Below are positions 36,950 to 45,489 of a stretch of DNA of 64,000 bases, piece by piece. Below the pieces are notes generated by a model that worked only from the letters and a program-made list of their open reading frames with translations, was not told the DNA's origin and ran no database searches. Origin of the DNA: Sporolactobacillus vineae DSM 21990 = SL153. Its GTDB lineage: Bacteria; Bacillota; Bacilli; Bacillales; Sporolactobacillaceae. The number at the start of each line of letters is the position of its first letter. Positions within the stretch are counted from its first letter, which is position 1. Location of the stretch: contig NZ_KB899044.1 in NCBI RefSeq assembly GCF_000377985.1, positions 62,001 to 126,000 on the forward strand. Direction: 5' to 3'. Both the position numbers and the translations under genes were made by a program.

Positions 36950-37525
36950 ATGAAAGAATTGAAAAGACGGATACTTGAAGATGGCCGAGTGATCGGAACG
37001 GATATCCTGAAGGTCGACCATTTTCTCAATCATCAGATCGATCCTGTTCTGATGCAGACAATCGGAAATAAATTTGCTGATATCTTTAAAAAGGATCAGG
37101 TCAGTAAAGTGATCACGATTGAATCATCCGGAATCGCACCGGCGCTGATGACCGGACTCGCACTCAAGGTGCCGGTGATTTTCGCCCGCAAGAAAAAGCC
37201 GGTGACCCTGAATGAGGGAAGCCTTGCCACTGAAATTGTTTCGTTCACCAAGCATGTCCGGAATACCGTTTACATTGAAAAAGACATGCTTCAGACCGGT
37301 GACCGGGTCCTGATTATCGATGATTTTCTGGCAAACGGGGAAGCCTCACTGGGACTGGCACGGCTGATTGAGATGGCCGGCGCCGAAGTGGCAGGCGTCG
37401 GTATCGTGATCGAAAAATCGTTTCAGGAAGGCCGGCGCAGACTGGATCATGCCGGCTACCGGGTTTGTTCACTGGCCCGAATTGCCTCACTGGGCAATGG
37501 TAAGGTTGAATTTGTGGACAAATGA
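36950..37525 (+). CDS. xpt: xanthine phosphoribosyltransferase
   Basis: Salvages xanthine to XMP using PRPP. At 191 residues it aligns with B. subtilis Xpt (194) over its whole length: LKVDHFLNHQIDP near 21, TIESSGIAPALMTG near 53, and the PRPP loop VLIIDDFLANGEA near 119-131. The start is ATG 36950; an ATG at 36940 is out of frame. In B. subtilis xpt is followed by pbuX and preceded by a guanine riboswitch. Neither is present here: the leader lacks the purine aptamer loops, and the next gene is a recombinase on the other strand. Confidence 0.95.
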   Translation: MKELKRRILEDGRVIGTDILKVDHFLNHQIDPVLMQTIGNKFADIFKKDQVSKVITIESSGIAPALMTGLALKVPVIFARKKKPVTLNEGSLATEIVSFTKHVRNTVYIEKDMLQTGDRVLIIDDFLANGEASLGLARLIEMAGAEVAGVGIVIEKSFQEGRRRLDHAGYRVCSLARIASLGNGKVEFVDK

Positions 37526-37594
37526 GCAAATGGTGCATACATAAAAATAGTTATGTTAACTAATAAATCTCTGTTTAAACTTAAACTTAAAACG

Positions 37595-37634
37595 GTTGTT
37601 TTCCGGAAAGCGAGCACCCGCAGCGGCAAACAAC
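37595..37634 (-). repeat. Bacillales-type intergenic repeat, short copy
   Basis: The segment 37605-37632, read on the minus strand, matches 19355-19382 at 25 of 28 bases. Its flanks form an imperfect stem, GTTGTTTTCCG (37595-37605) with CGGCAAACAAC (37624-37634). It lies between the convergent xpt and xerS genes, where the hairpin might also act as a terminator. Confidence 0.6.
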
Positions 37635-37658
37635 ACCCGGATTAAGAAAGCCTCAAAC

Positions 37659-38753
37659 TTAGTTCCCATCCGGGGCAACAAAATGATCATCCATATGATC
37701 GACCGCTTTTTTCAGCTCTTCATTCGACAGATGTGTGTAGATCATTGTTGTCTGGATCGATGAGTGGCCCAGCTGGCGGCGAAGTTTCGGTATATCGTTG
37801 TTTTCTGCCTGATAGCGTGTTGCAAACGAATGGCGCAGTTTATGGACAGAGAGGGCAGGCTTTCCAAAAGCGACGGCATATTTTTTAACCAGATTTTCTA
37901 TCGCACGCGGACTGAGTCTCCGGGTCGTCCGGTGCGGGCCCATCGACGCGGCAACGAATAGTGCTTTATTAGACGGAGGCAGCTGATATTTTTTCGCACG
38001 GACATCGAGATAGTCCGCAAGGTCAAGTCCGGCCTGTTCGCTGAAATAAACATATTGCTCCTTATTTCCTTTACGAAGAACGCGGACCATTCGTTTCTTC
38101 AGATCAACATCGCTGAGATCAAGTCCGACCACTTCGGAAAGCCGGAGCCCCGAACCGAGAATCAACGAGATGATGGCTGTGTCGCGCTCGGCATTCTGCT
38201 GATGAAAATTCAGCAGTTTTTTATTATCTTTCACCGTCTCGCAGTAGTCCTCCGCAACGAACTGGCGAAAGGCATCGTATTCATCGTTCCAGAGGATTTT
38301 ACCGGCCATCTTCTGAGCTACCGTTTCCTGGTCTTCTTTTATCTTGTTGAAAGCGATCTTGGCCATGACGTTTCGCACGAGATAAGGCTTGAGATCGCTC
38401 GTTTCAGCTACATTTTGTAAATAGTTAAACAGTGATTTGAGTGAGGACAGTTTTCTGTTGATCGTAAATCGGTCATTATTGAGCCGGAAGTGAAGGTAGG
38501 ACAGAAAATTTTCGATCTGCTGCGGCGTCAGTTTCTCCAGACAGCTGAGAGGGACATCCTGACGTTTTCCATTATAAAAGCCTTCAGTGAGCAGCCAATT
38601 GAAGAAAATCAGATAATCGTGACAATAATTGAGCAGGGAGCGGGGGGACATCGTGCGTCTTTTTTTGTCCACATATTCGCCGACATACCAGGGAAGTTCC
38701 GCAGTTTTTTCATCAATTCGATCGAGAAGTTCCTGCTGGCGATAGTCATCCAT
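37659..38753 (-). CDS. xerS: XerS-type tyrosine recombinase
   Basis: A 364-residue tyrosine recombinase. The opening LPWYVGEYVDKKR and the long SAM-like N domain match the XerS group described in streptococci, where one protein resolves chromosome dimers at a dif site next to its gene. All catalytic residues are present: R in GSGLRLSEVVGL, K in LRKGNK, HxxR in HKLRHSFATR, H in LGHSS and Y in MIYTHLS. GGAGGGA lies seven bases before ATG 38753. A TTGACA-N17-TACACT promoter and dif-like palindromes lie upstream. A phage integrase is less likely because no phage genes or tRNA are nearby. Confidence 0.85.
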   Translation of the reverse strand: MDDYRQQELLDRIDEKTAELPWYVGEYVDKKRRTMSPRSLLNYCHDYLIFFNWLLTEGFYNGKRQDVPLSCLEKLTPQQIENFLSYLHFRLNNDRFTINRKLSSLKSLFNYLQNVAETSDLKPYLVRNVMAKIAFNKIKEDQETVAQKMAGKILWNDEYDAFRQFVAEDYCETVKDNKKLLNFHQQNAERDTAIISLILGSGLRLSEVVGLDLSDVDLKKRMVRVLRKGNKEQYVYFSEQAGLDLADYLDVRAKKYQLPPSNKALFVAASMGPHRTTRRLSPRAIENLVKKYAVAFGKPALSVHKLRHSFATRYQAENNDIPKLRRQLGHSSIQTTMIYTHLSNEELKKAVDHMDDHFVAPDGN

Positions 38754-38792
38754 GATTCAATCCCTCCGTAGGTGTTAATATTTACCATCTTT

Positions 38793-38821
38793 AGTGTAAC
38801 TCAGAAGATTTGCGGTGTCAA
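38793..38821 (-). promoter_or_regulatory. sigma-A promoter of xerS
   Basis: On the minus strand, TTGACA (38821-38816), exactly 17 bases, TACACT (38798-38793), 40 bases before the start codon. The -35 abuts the palindromic element at 38821-38837. Confidence 0.75.
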
Positions 38822-38838
38822 TATTTTACGCAGTAATC
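38806..38838. other. dif-like imperfect palindrome, copy 1
   Basis: The right half ATATTTTACGCAGTAAT (38821-38837) is shared, with one change, with 39214-39230. The left half is a degenerate mirror (GATTTGCG then GTGTCAA). It lies about 55-85 bases upstream of the xerS start. In streptococci the XerS target site is located just upstream of xerS. It could instead be an operator for xerS, since it touches the -35. Confidence 0.45.
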
Positions 38839-39020
38839 TCAATTCTTATGACACAAGTACAAAGGTTGGTACAAATCATGTGCATCGGGGACTTTTAATG
38901 AACAGAAATAGAAAACATAAAAAATAAGCGGAAACTTAAAAGATTACGCCAAGATCAGCCGGAAAATTGATTACCCAGATGAAAATGCACGTTCCGGTGC
39001 CAAAGTGAGCCGCTCAAATC

Positions 39021-39080
39021 GGAGTTTATCAGCCAATTTGAGAATATATCAGCCGAAATCGAGATTTATCAGCCAACCAG
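39021..39080. repeat. three tandem 20-base repeats
   Basis: Units 39021-39040, 39041-39060 and 39061-39080 each carry TATCAGCC at the same phase, with flanks alternating GGAGTT, GAATA and GAGATT. The period is exactly 20 bases. This is in the 539-base gene-free stretch 38754-39292, which otherwise holds only the xerS promoter and the two palindromes. Confidence 0.7.
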
Positions 39081-39196
39081 AATGCTGAAGCGTGCATGTA
39101 GAATTGGAAGACAATCCAGAAGGAATCAATTAAGACGGCGAAAGTGCTGAACGTTTTTTAAACTGCAGCAAGAGCACCTTCAGAGAATCAAAACAG

Positions 39197-39230
39197 ATTA
39201 CTTCGTCAAAATTATATTTTACGTAGTAAT
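39197..39230. other. dif-like palindrome, copy 2
   Basis: A 34-base near-perfect palindrome: ATTACTTCGTCAAAAT on the left mirrors ATTTTACGTAGTAAT on the right around TAT. Outer nine-base arms TTACTTCGT and TTACTACGT differ at one position. The size and AT-rich core resemble Xer recombination sites. Its right half is the 17-base element also found next to xerS. Confidence 0.45.
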
Positions 39231-39292
39231 GTCCAGAGCTGAAATGACCTCCTCTTTTTGTGATCGTCATGATAAGTTCATCAGTTCATCCA

Positions 39293-39823
39293 TTAATCAA
39301 TTTCACCGAAAAATTTCAGTACATCATTCCAGCTGTTCATTCGGTTCTCCGCTTTTTCGTAATAATTATGCGGCGATGAAAAAAGTAAACCTTTGCCGGA
39401 AAAATGTGTGAAATGACGGCTGTTGTCATCAATCAGGTAATCTGCATGAATAATCCGTTTATCCCCGCAGAAAACATAATTTAGTTCCGGGATAAAATCA
39501 AAATATCTTCTCAGCCAGTTGTACTTATCAGTCACGCTGTTCGGAAATTCCATGGCCGCCGTCGTAATAAAAATGTTATGGTGCCGGGATAGTTCACGGA
39601 CGACTTGCTGCGCATCCGGAATGACCTCCAGATCCGCAAAATAGCCATTTGTATTTCGCAAATAAAGCAGAACATCGCTGAATTCAGGTTTTAACTGACG
39701 CAGGCTGGTGCCTCTCAGATCATCTCGGGTCACGGATTCGTGAAACAAACGATTGAACAATTTTAGCTCCTTACCGACAAAGTCGGCGATTACTTCATCC
39801 ATATCGACAGCGATTGCAGCCAT
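39293..39823 (-). CDS. 5'(3')-deoxyribonucleotidase-like protein (NT5C family)
   Basis: A 176-residue HAD-like phosphatase of the 5' nucleotidase C family. IAVDMDEVIADF at the start carries the two catalytic aspartates, ITTAAMEFPNSV near 100 corresponds to motif II, and HADYLIDDNSRHF near 143 supplies the last acidic pair. The family dephosphorylates pyrimidine deoxynucleotides. GGGGGAT upstream favours ATG 39823 over an open frame to 39934. The next gene upstream on the same strand is the dioxygenase-like gene, and a short transcript of both is possible. Confidence 0.82.
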   Translation of the reverse strand: MAAIAVDMDEVIADFVGKELKLFNRLFHESVTRDDLRGTSLRQLKPEFSDVLLYLRNTNGYFADLEVIPDAQQVVRELSRHHNIFITTAAMEFPNSVTDKYNWLRRYFDFIPELNYVFCGDKRIIHADYLIDDNSRHFTHFSGKGLLFSSPHNYYEKAENRMNSWNDVLKFFGEID

Positions 39824-39940
39824 CTGCCATCCCCCAGTCCGGATCAGAAGAATTGGATTCACTTTTACTATTGTAAACGATCGCGCGCCATTCTGATAGA
39901 AAAAAACCGGGATCATTCTACTGGTCCCGGACATTGCTCA

Positions 39941-40795
39941 TCATTCATTCACGTGCAGGATTATATCGATCCTGGAAGGATCCGTGATCCGGACCCCTCC
40001 CTTCTCTTCAGAAACCGGAAACCCCATCTCCTTGACGCGCGCAATGGCTTTTGCCCGCGTGGCTGAATCAGGATACTCAAGGGTAAAATCTTTCATACCT
40101 GCTGTAAGCGCACTGTCTGCCGGGCGGCCTTTGCTCATCCAAACATTCAATCCAATATGGTGGTGGTAACCGCCTGTTGAGAGAAAGTCTGCCTGATCCC
40201 CATATTGGGCAACCAGCTGAAAACCGAGACCTTGGCAATAAAAGCGCTCCGCTGCATTCAGATCGGCCACCTGCAGATGAATGTGCCCCATGATCGTGTT
40301 TTTCGGCATCCCGCTCCAGCCTCTTTCATCACGTTCATCGAGAATGTGTTCGTCGATCGCATCGGTCGTCATGTAAACTCTGCCATTCTCCCATTTCCAT
40401 TCTGCCGCCGGACGGTCGCGGTACAGTTCAATCCCGTTTCCATCCGGGTCGGCCAGATAAACCGCTTCACTGACAGCATGATCCGAACCGCCCTGAAGCG
40501 GATAGTCTTCTTTCAGTATGCGGTAAAGGAGTGTTGCCAGGTCCCTTCGCGACGGAAGCAGCAATGCGAAGTGATAGAGACCGGCCTGTCGGGAACGGTG
40601 CGGCTGAATCCCTGCAGGCTGTTCCAGCGTGATCAGCGGATCGGTTCCGTTCGCTGAGAAAGTGATCGTTCCCTGTTCCTTTTTCAGAACACGGAAACCA
40701 AGCAAATCCTGATAAAATATTTCAGATCTCTGAAGGTTCATGACGCTCAGATGAATCTGACTGACATATCTATTCGGTGCAGTATGAAATGACAT
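39941..40795 (-). CDS. catechol-2,3-dioxygenase-like VOC protein (CatE-type)
   Basis: A 284-residue protein of two vicinal-oxygen-chelate modules, the same length and architecture as B. subtilis CatE. Module 1 has SQIHLSVMNLQRSEIFYQD and YHFALLLP with ADPDGNGIELYRDRP; module 2 has GHIHLQVADLNAAERFY and GGYHHHIGLNVW. The histidines and glutamate expected to bind iron are visible. CatE opens the catechol ring and is quinone-inducible in B. subtilis; no such regulator is adjacent here. AGGAC lies just before ATG 40795; an upstream ATG at 40837 has weaker support. Confidence 0.85.
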   Translation of the reverse strand: MSFHTAPNRYVSQIHLSVMNLQRSEIFYQDLLGFRVLKKEQGTITFSANGTDPLITLEQPAGIQPHRSRQAGLYHFALLLPSRRDLATLLYRILKEDYPLQGGSDHAVSEAVYLADPDGNGIELYRDRPAAEWKWENGRVYMTTDAIDEHILDERDERGWSGMPKNTIMGHIHLQVADLNAAERFYCQGLGFQLVAQYGDQADFLSTGGYHHHIGLNVWMSKGRPADSALTAGMKDFTLEYPDSATRAKAIARVKEMGFPVSEEKGGVRITDPSRIDIILHVNE

Positions 40796-40869
40796 GGCGC
40801 GTCCTCGCTCTCCTCTCTCACTCCACAGAAAACTCATTATTTAAGTAAGATGACGTAAGTCAATATATA

Positions 40870-41112
40870 TTAATAAGCGCGGGACGTCCAATAATCGTTC
40901 TCGAGTGCCCGGATTATTCTTGATCCATTCAGGTCATTCATCGTTATTGCCGGAACGAGTTCATTCTGGAAAAGATTATACGTTTTCGAGTTGTCGCTCA
41001 TGATTCCTGTGAAAAGGGCCTTCTGTTCCTTTGTCACCATATAGGGCTGAACCGCTTTCTCGGACCGGGTCAGTTGCAGCTGTGCGGCTGAATACTGTCG
41101 GGCTTGCTTCAA
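40870..41112 (-). pseudogene. possible gene remnant or 80-residue hypothetical
   Basis: The frame encodes 80 residues, rich in polar and charged residues, ending ENDYWTSRAY. It starts only at TTG 41112 with a weak site, and the frame is open a few codons further before a stop. I recognise no family. It lies in a 422-base gap between the dioxygenase-like gene and scoB, and may be the 3' fragment of a lost gene. A second overlapping frame (40976-41179) is no more convincing. Confidence 0.3.
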
Positions 41113-41217
41113 GGCACTTTTTGTGAAAATTATGTAAATCCAGATTTATAAACGCTAAGAACCGGATGGATCGGTCCATCCGGTTGTATCCTTTCGCATT
41201 ATTGAGCCAAGAGCCGT

Positions 41218-41868
41218 TTATTTTCCGGCGAGCAGCTGTTCGCCGATTGAAAAGTTCGCTTCGGTTTTCGCCTGGACCTCTTTAAGCGAAGCTCCGGGCT
41301 GCAGTTCGACCAGTTTGAGCTGTCCGTCATCCAGGTGGAATACGGCAAGATCAGTAATCAGACAGTCGACAACACACTTTCCTGTGAGCGGCAAGGTACA
41401 GGTTTTTCTAATTTTCGGTGTGCCGTGCTTCGATACATGGTCCATAATGACCACCGTCCGTTTTGCCCCCTGGACAAGATCCATGGCTCCGCCCATACCT
41501 TTGACCATCTTCCCCGGAATCATCCAGTTTGCCAGGTCCCCCGACTCCGAGACTTCCATACCGCCAAGAATCGCAAGATCAATATGTCCGCCGCGGATCA
41601 TGGCAAATGATTCAGCACTGTCAAAAAATGAGGCGCCTTTAATTGCCGTTACGGTTTCCTTTCCGGCATTGATCAGATCCGGATCCACCTCAGTTGTGTG
41701 CGGATAAGCGCCAATGCCCAGCAGACCATTCTCGGACTGTAGCATGACATGGCTGTCGGCGGGGATTCGGTTAGCAATCAGTGTGGGCATACCGATGCCA
41801 AGATTCACATACATCCCGTCTCTGATTTCCTTCAGCGCACGGCTCAGTATAAGTTCCCGATTTCCCAT
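41218..41868 (-). CDS. scoB: 3-oxoacid CoA-transferase subunit B
   Basis: Beta subunit of succinyl-CoA:acetoacetate CoA-transferase, which activates acetoacetate. It has 216 residues, as in B. subtilis ScoB. The catalytic glutamate is E46 in [10 protein letters not shown], and [12 protein letters not shown] precedes it. GGGGGAG seven bases upstream supports ATG 41868; an ATG at 41883 is also open. The scoA stop is 19 bases upstream. With scoA, the permease, thiolase and dehydrogenase it completes a route from 3-hydroxybutyrate to acetyl-CoA. Confidence 0.93.
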   Translation of the reverse strand: MGNRELILSRALKEIRDGMYVNLGIGMPTLIANRIPADSHVMLQSENGLLGIGAYPHTTEVDPDLINAGKETVTAIKGASFFDSAESFAMIRGGHIDLAILGGMEVSESGDLANWMIPGKMVKGMGGAMDLVQGAKRTVVIMDHVSKHGTPKIRKTCTLPLTGKCVVDCLITDLAVFHLDDGQLKLVELQPGASLKEVQAKTEANFSIGEQLLAGK

Positions 41869-41887
41869 GCAGTGCTCCCCCATTCAT

Positions 41888-42583
41888 TTAGTTTTCAGCA
41901 ACGGTCAACCGTTCAATCCGTTTCTGATAATCGGATCCGGCAAAAACGCTCTGAATATAAACCCCTGGAGTATGGATCTGATCAGGATCAAGCGCTCCTG
42001 AAGGGACAATCTCTTCTACTTCGGCAAAGGTGATCTTACCGGCTTTTGCCGCCAGCGGATTAAAATTCTGCGCTGTTTTTCGGTATATCAGATTCCCGTC
42101 CGGATCGGCTCTCCAGGCTTTCACAAGACCGAAATCGGCTTTGATTGCCTTCTCAAGGATATAGGTCCGGCCATCAAACACCTTCTCCTCTTTTCCCTTC
42201 GCAACCTCCGTGCCCACGCCTGTTGCCGTATAGAATGCGGGAATGCCGGCACCGCCGGCTCTCAGCCGTTCGGCCAGTGTACCCTGCGGAACGAGCTCGA
42301 CCTCCAGTTCACCACTCAGAAACTGCTGCTCAAAGCGTTTGTTTTCACCGACATAAGAGGCAACCATTTTACGGATCTGTTTATTTTCCAGGAGCAGTCC
42401 CAGCCCCCAGTCGTCAATACCGCAATTATTGCTGATGACGGTCAGATCGCGCACCCTGCTTTCCCGCAGGCCGAGAATCAGTTTCTCAGGGATGCCGCAC
42501 AGGCCGAAACCGCCGGCGATCAATGTGGCGCCGTCATGGATTTGTTCGATCATTGCGGCGACAGAACCCGTTACTTTTCCCAT
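41888..42583 (-). CDS. scoA: 3-oxoacid CoA-transferase subunit A
   Basis: Alpha subunit of the acetoacetate CoA-transferase, 231 residues. The signature IAGGFGLCGIPEKLI is near residue 22, followed by SNNCGIDDWGLG and the glycine-rich GAGIPAFYTATGVGT. These motifs define the CoA-transferase subunit A family. GGAGGAAAG lies upstream of ATG 42583, 17 bases from the permease stop. The order permease-scoA-scoB is that of the B. subtilis yxjC-scoA-scoB operon, whose fourth gene yxjF corresponds to the divergent dehydrogenase here. Confidence 0.94.
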   Translation of the reverse strand: MGKVTGSVAAMIEQIHDGATLIAGGFGLCGIPEKLILGLRESRVRDLTVISNNCGIDDWGLGLLLENKQIRKMVASYVGENKRFEQQFLSGELEVELVPQGTLAERLRAGGAGIPAFYTATGVGTEVAKGKEEKVFDGRTYILEKAIKADFGLVKAWRADPDGNLIYRKTAQNFNPLAAKAGKITFAEVEEIVPSGALDPDQIHTPGVYIQSVFAGSDYQKRIERLTVAEN

Positions 42584-42600
42584 TTTTGACTTTCCTCCGA

Positions 42601-43986
42601 TCAGAAAAAGAATGAACTGCCGATCGCCAGCAAGAATACGGTGGCCGTTTTCAGAATGGTAATCATGAAGATATCCTTATAGGACTGCCGGTGCGTCAGT
42701 CCGGTGATCGCCAGCAAGGTGATGACCGCCCCGTTATGCGGGAGCGTATCCATACCGCCGGAAGCCATTGAGGCGATCCGATGCAGCAGTTCCGGATTGA
42801 TGCCCATGGCGTGTGCTGCCTGCAAATACTGTTTGCTCATCACTTCAAGAGCAATTGACAGACCGCCTGACGCAGAACCTGTGATTCCCGACAGCACATT
42901 GACCGAAACCGCTTCTGAAATCAGGGGATTGCTGCTGGCATTGAACACGTGATGCTGAATAGCTGAAAATCCGGGCAGTGTTTTAATCACATTGCCGAAC
43001 CCGACTTCCGAAGCGGTATTGAAGATCGCCAGCAGCGCCCCGGATGCGGCGATCGTCAGGCTGGAAGTGAGTTTCACTTTAACAGTCCGGAACCGGATGG
43101 CCAGAGCCACAAGGATGCCGAGTGACAGCGCGACAACCAGTGACCAGGACGACACCACTTTGCTGACGTCCGCAATGGCAAAGACTTTATTCAGCATGGC
43201 GGCACTGTACCAGTCTTTTGCCGACAAGGCAGTCCGGCTGAAGATAAAATTAAAGACGATCACGACAACAAGCGGAGAAACAGCCAGCCAGAAATTCGGG
43301 AGCTTATCACCCAGATTTGCGTCAGGTTCATTGATGTGGCCGGTGCCGTAGCCTTCATTCTTCCTTGCTGCCTGACGCCGCCGGTGTTCCAGCCAGAGCA
43401 AGCCTCCGATAAGCACAATGATCGAGCCGATGATGCCGACGATCGGCGCGGCATAGGTATCGGTTCCAAAATAACTGGTGGGGATAATGTTCTGAATCTG
43501 CGGCGTGCCCGGTAGTGCATCCATCGTGAATGTGAACGCGCCGAGTGCGATCGCCCCGGGAATCAGCCGTTTCGGAATGTCTGCTTCCTTGAAAATGGCT
43601 GCCGCGAACGGATAAACGGCAAAGGCCACGACGAATAGTGAAACACCGCCGTAAGTCAGAATGGCGCAGGCCAGGACAACAGAAAGCATGGCCCGTTTCG
43701 AGCCGATTCCTCTGACAATCGTATGGGCAATCGATGCGGCGGCACCGCTCATTTCCATGATTTTTCCGAAGACCGCGCCGAGCAGGAAGATCGGAAAGAA
43801 GTTCTTCACATAGGTTGCGGCATTGGTCATGAAGACTTCAGTATAAGTCGGGAGCAAATGCCCTCCCGACAGGAGCACAGCAAATAGGGCCATCAGCGGG
43901 GCAATGATAATAACCGGGTAGCCGCGATAGGCAAGAAGCATCAGAAGGCCAAGGGCCAGAATAATCGCCAGAATCTGTAAAGCCAT
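42601..43986 (-). CDS. GntP-family permease (YxjC-like)
   Basis: A 461-residue transporter with about 12 hydrophobic helices. TYGGVSLFVVAFAVYPFAAAIF near 113 (split by family as TYGGVSLF and VYPFAAAIF), SGITGSASGGLSIAL near 365 and SGGMDTLPHNGAVITLLAITGL near 408 (SGGMDTLPHNGAVI) are GntP-type motifs. Position beside scoAB, as for B. subtilis YxjC, suggests uptake of 3-hydroxybutyrate or acetoacetate with protons. GGGGAG lies before ATG 43986, and a cre site is 33 bases upstream of the start. Substrate is inferred from context. Confidence 0.88.
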   Translation of the reverse strand: MALQILAIILALGLLMLLAYRGYPVIIIAPLMALFAVLLSGGHLLPTYTEVFMTNAATYVKNFFPIFLLGAVFGKIMEMSGAAASIAHTIVRGIGSKRAMLSVVLACAILTYGGVSLFVVAFAVYPFAAAIFKEADIPKRLIPGAIALGAFTFTMDALPGTPQIQNIIPTSYFGTDTYAAPIVGIIGSIIVLIGGLLWLEHRRRQAARKNEGYGTGHINEPDANLGDKLPNFWLAVSPLVVVIVFNFIFSRTALSAKDWYSAAMLNKVFAIADVSKVVSSWSLVVALSLGILVALAIRFRTVKVKLTSSLTIAASGALLAIFNTASEVGFGNVIKTLPGFSAIQHHVFNASSNPLISEAVSVNVLSGITGSASGGLSIALEVMSKQYLQAAHAMGINPELLHRIASMASGGMDTLPHNGAVITLLAITGLTHRQSYKDIFMITILKTATVFLLAIGSSFFF

Positions 43987-44018
43987 AAATCATCTCCCCA
44001 TTTCGGTTTAAAATTTAT

Positions 44019-44033
44019 AGTAACCGCTTACAT
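44019..44033 (-). promoter_or_regulatory. cre site upstream of the permease-scoAB genes
   Basis: On the minus strand, ATGTAAGCGGTTACT matches the CcpA consensus WTGNAARCGNWWWCA at all but the last base. It lies 33 bases before the permease start and just upstream of a TATAAA that may be a -10. Its last base touches the thiolase stop codon. Confidence 0.65.
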
Positions 44034-45220
44034 TAATCCGGTACTTCATTGTTCACAATGACGGCCGTCCCCTGACCACCGCCGATGCAAAGAGCGGCCA
44101 GACCGGTCTTTGCGCCGGTCCGCTTCATCCCGTAAAGCAGAGTACAGAGAATACGGGCACCTGAGGCCCCGACGGGATGACCCAGTGCGATCGCACCCCC
44201 GCTGACATTTACCTTATCCGGATCCAGTTTCAGATCGCGGATGACAGCGATTGACTGCGCAGCAAAGGCTTCATTAATTTCCGCCAGATCAATGGCGCCA
44301 ATATCCAGATTGGCCTGATGCAGCGCTTTCTTGACTGCCGGAACCGGTCCGTAACCCATGATCTGCGGATCCAGTCCGGCACTGGCATAGGAACGGATCG
44401 ATGCGAGTACAGTCAGTCCGGCCTCCCTCGCTTTCTGGCGCGTCGTCAGGACAAGCATGGCGGCCCCGTCGTTCAGTCCGGAGGCGTTGCCGACGGTCAC
44501 CGTCCCGTTCTTCCGGAACACAGGTCGCAAACCGGACAGGGTCTCCAGTGTCATGCCATGCCGGGGATGCTCATCCTGACGGACCTCGGATTTCTTCTTC
44601 TTTACCGTCACTTCAACCGGAACGATCTCTTCATCAAAATAGCCGAGAAGCTGCGCCTTCTCTGCTTTCAGCTGACTGTTCAGGGCGAATGCATCTTGCT
44701 CTTCCCGGCTGATGTGCCACTGTTCGGCGATGTTCTCCGCCGTCACACCCATGTGAACGTGACTGAACGCATCGGTCAGGGCATCCATAATCATCGAGTC
44801 CTCGATCTGTCCTTCGCCCATCCTTTTTCCCCAGCGATAATCAGTGAGCAGATAGGGTGCACGGCTCATGCTCTCCGTTCCCCCGGCCAGAATAAAGTCG
44901 GCATCACCGGCACGAAGCGTCTGAACTGCCTGGATCACGGCACGAAGTCCTGATCCGCAGAGCATATTGATGCCGACCGCCGTCGAGCTATCGGACATCC
45001 CGGAATGAAGCGCGATCTGCCGGGCAATATTCTGCCCAAGCCCGGCCGACAGAATATTGCCGATCACGGCTTCATCAATGTGGTGTGCCGGGACACCGGA
45101 GCGCCGGATAGCTTCCCTGGCGGCTGCAGTTCCAAGAGCAACAGCTGAGACTCCGGATAAGGCGCCGCCAAATGAACCGACCGGTGTTCGTGCAGCGCCG
45201 ACGATCACAACCTCTTTCAT
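44033..45220 (-). CDS. acetyl-CoA C-acetyltransferase (thiolase)
   Basis: A 395-residue thiolase that cleaves acetoacetyl-CoA to two acetyl-CoA, or makes it in reverse. The acylated cysteine is C88 in [25 protein letters not shown] follows near 117, and the C-terminal catalytic blocks [20 protein letters not shown] and CIGGGQGTA are intact. GGGGGAGG just before ATG 45220 sets the start; the open frame to 45328 crosses the intergenic promoter region. It is first of the minus-strand run thiolase-permease-scoA-scoB. It is absent from the B. subtilis sco operon. Confidence 0.94.
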   Translation of the reverse strand: MKEVVIVGAARTPVGSFGGALSGVSAVALGTAAAREAIRRSGVPAHHIDEAVIGNILSAGLGQNIARQIALHSGMSDSSTAVGINMLCGSGLRAVIQAVQTLRAGDADFILAGGTESMSRAPYLLTDYRWGKRMGEGQIEDSMIMDALTDAFSHVHMGVTAENIAEQWHISREEQDAFALNSQLKAEKAQLLGYFDEEIVPVEVTVKKKKSEVRQDEHPRHGMTLETLSGLRPVFRKNGTVTVGNASGLNDGAAMLVLTTRQKAREAGLTVLASIRSYASAGLDPQIMGYGPVPAVKKALHQANLDIGAIDLAEINEAFAAQSIAVIRDLKLDPDKVNVSGGAIALGHPVGASGARILCTLLYGMKRTGAKTGLAALCIGGGQGTAVIVNNEVPD

Positions 45221-45291
45221 CAGACCTCCCCCTTTATCAGGTAACTGAGAATAACGGTAGGCTGCGTTCAATTTTCGGTGAATCATAGCTC

Positions 45292-45308
45292 TGTGACCGT
45301 TTTGTGAC
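45292..45308 (+). promoter_or_regulatory. direct repeat TGTGAC, 11-base period
   Basis: TGTGAC occurs at 45292-45297 and 45303-45308, one helical turn apart, in the 269-base gap between the divergent thiolase and dehydrogenase genes. Such spacing can mark an activator or repressor binding on one face of DNA. No dedicated regulator gene is adjacent. Confidence 0.3.
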
Positions 45309-45489
45309 AATTCATTGTATTGGTGCATTTCGAGAATTATGTGAACAATCTACTGGTCTAATTCTGAACACAGGACTTATACATTTATTAGGACCTCCTC
45401 TGTCTGCTTCGCTTCTGAAATCGTTGGACAGTGACAAGTCAGGAGCAGGCAGTCAAGAGAATATGGACAAAGATGCGGAGGAAAACAGA

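Noticed and set aside
37659-38753. Phage or genomic-island integrase
   Set aside because: No phage genes, tRNA target or long attachment repeats nearby, and the N-terminal style is that of XerS housekeeping recombinases.
39021-39080. CRISPR array
   Set aside because: The repeats are 20 bases in total, contiguous, without spacers, and no cas genes are present.
38821-39230. attL/attR of an inserted element
   Set aside because: The 17-base direct repeats enclose only about 380 bases with no gene, so there is no mobile cargo; a dif-like or operator role fits better.
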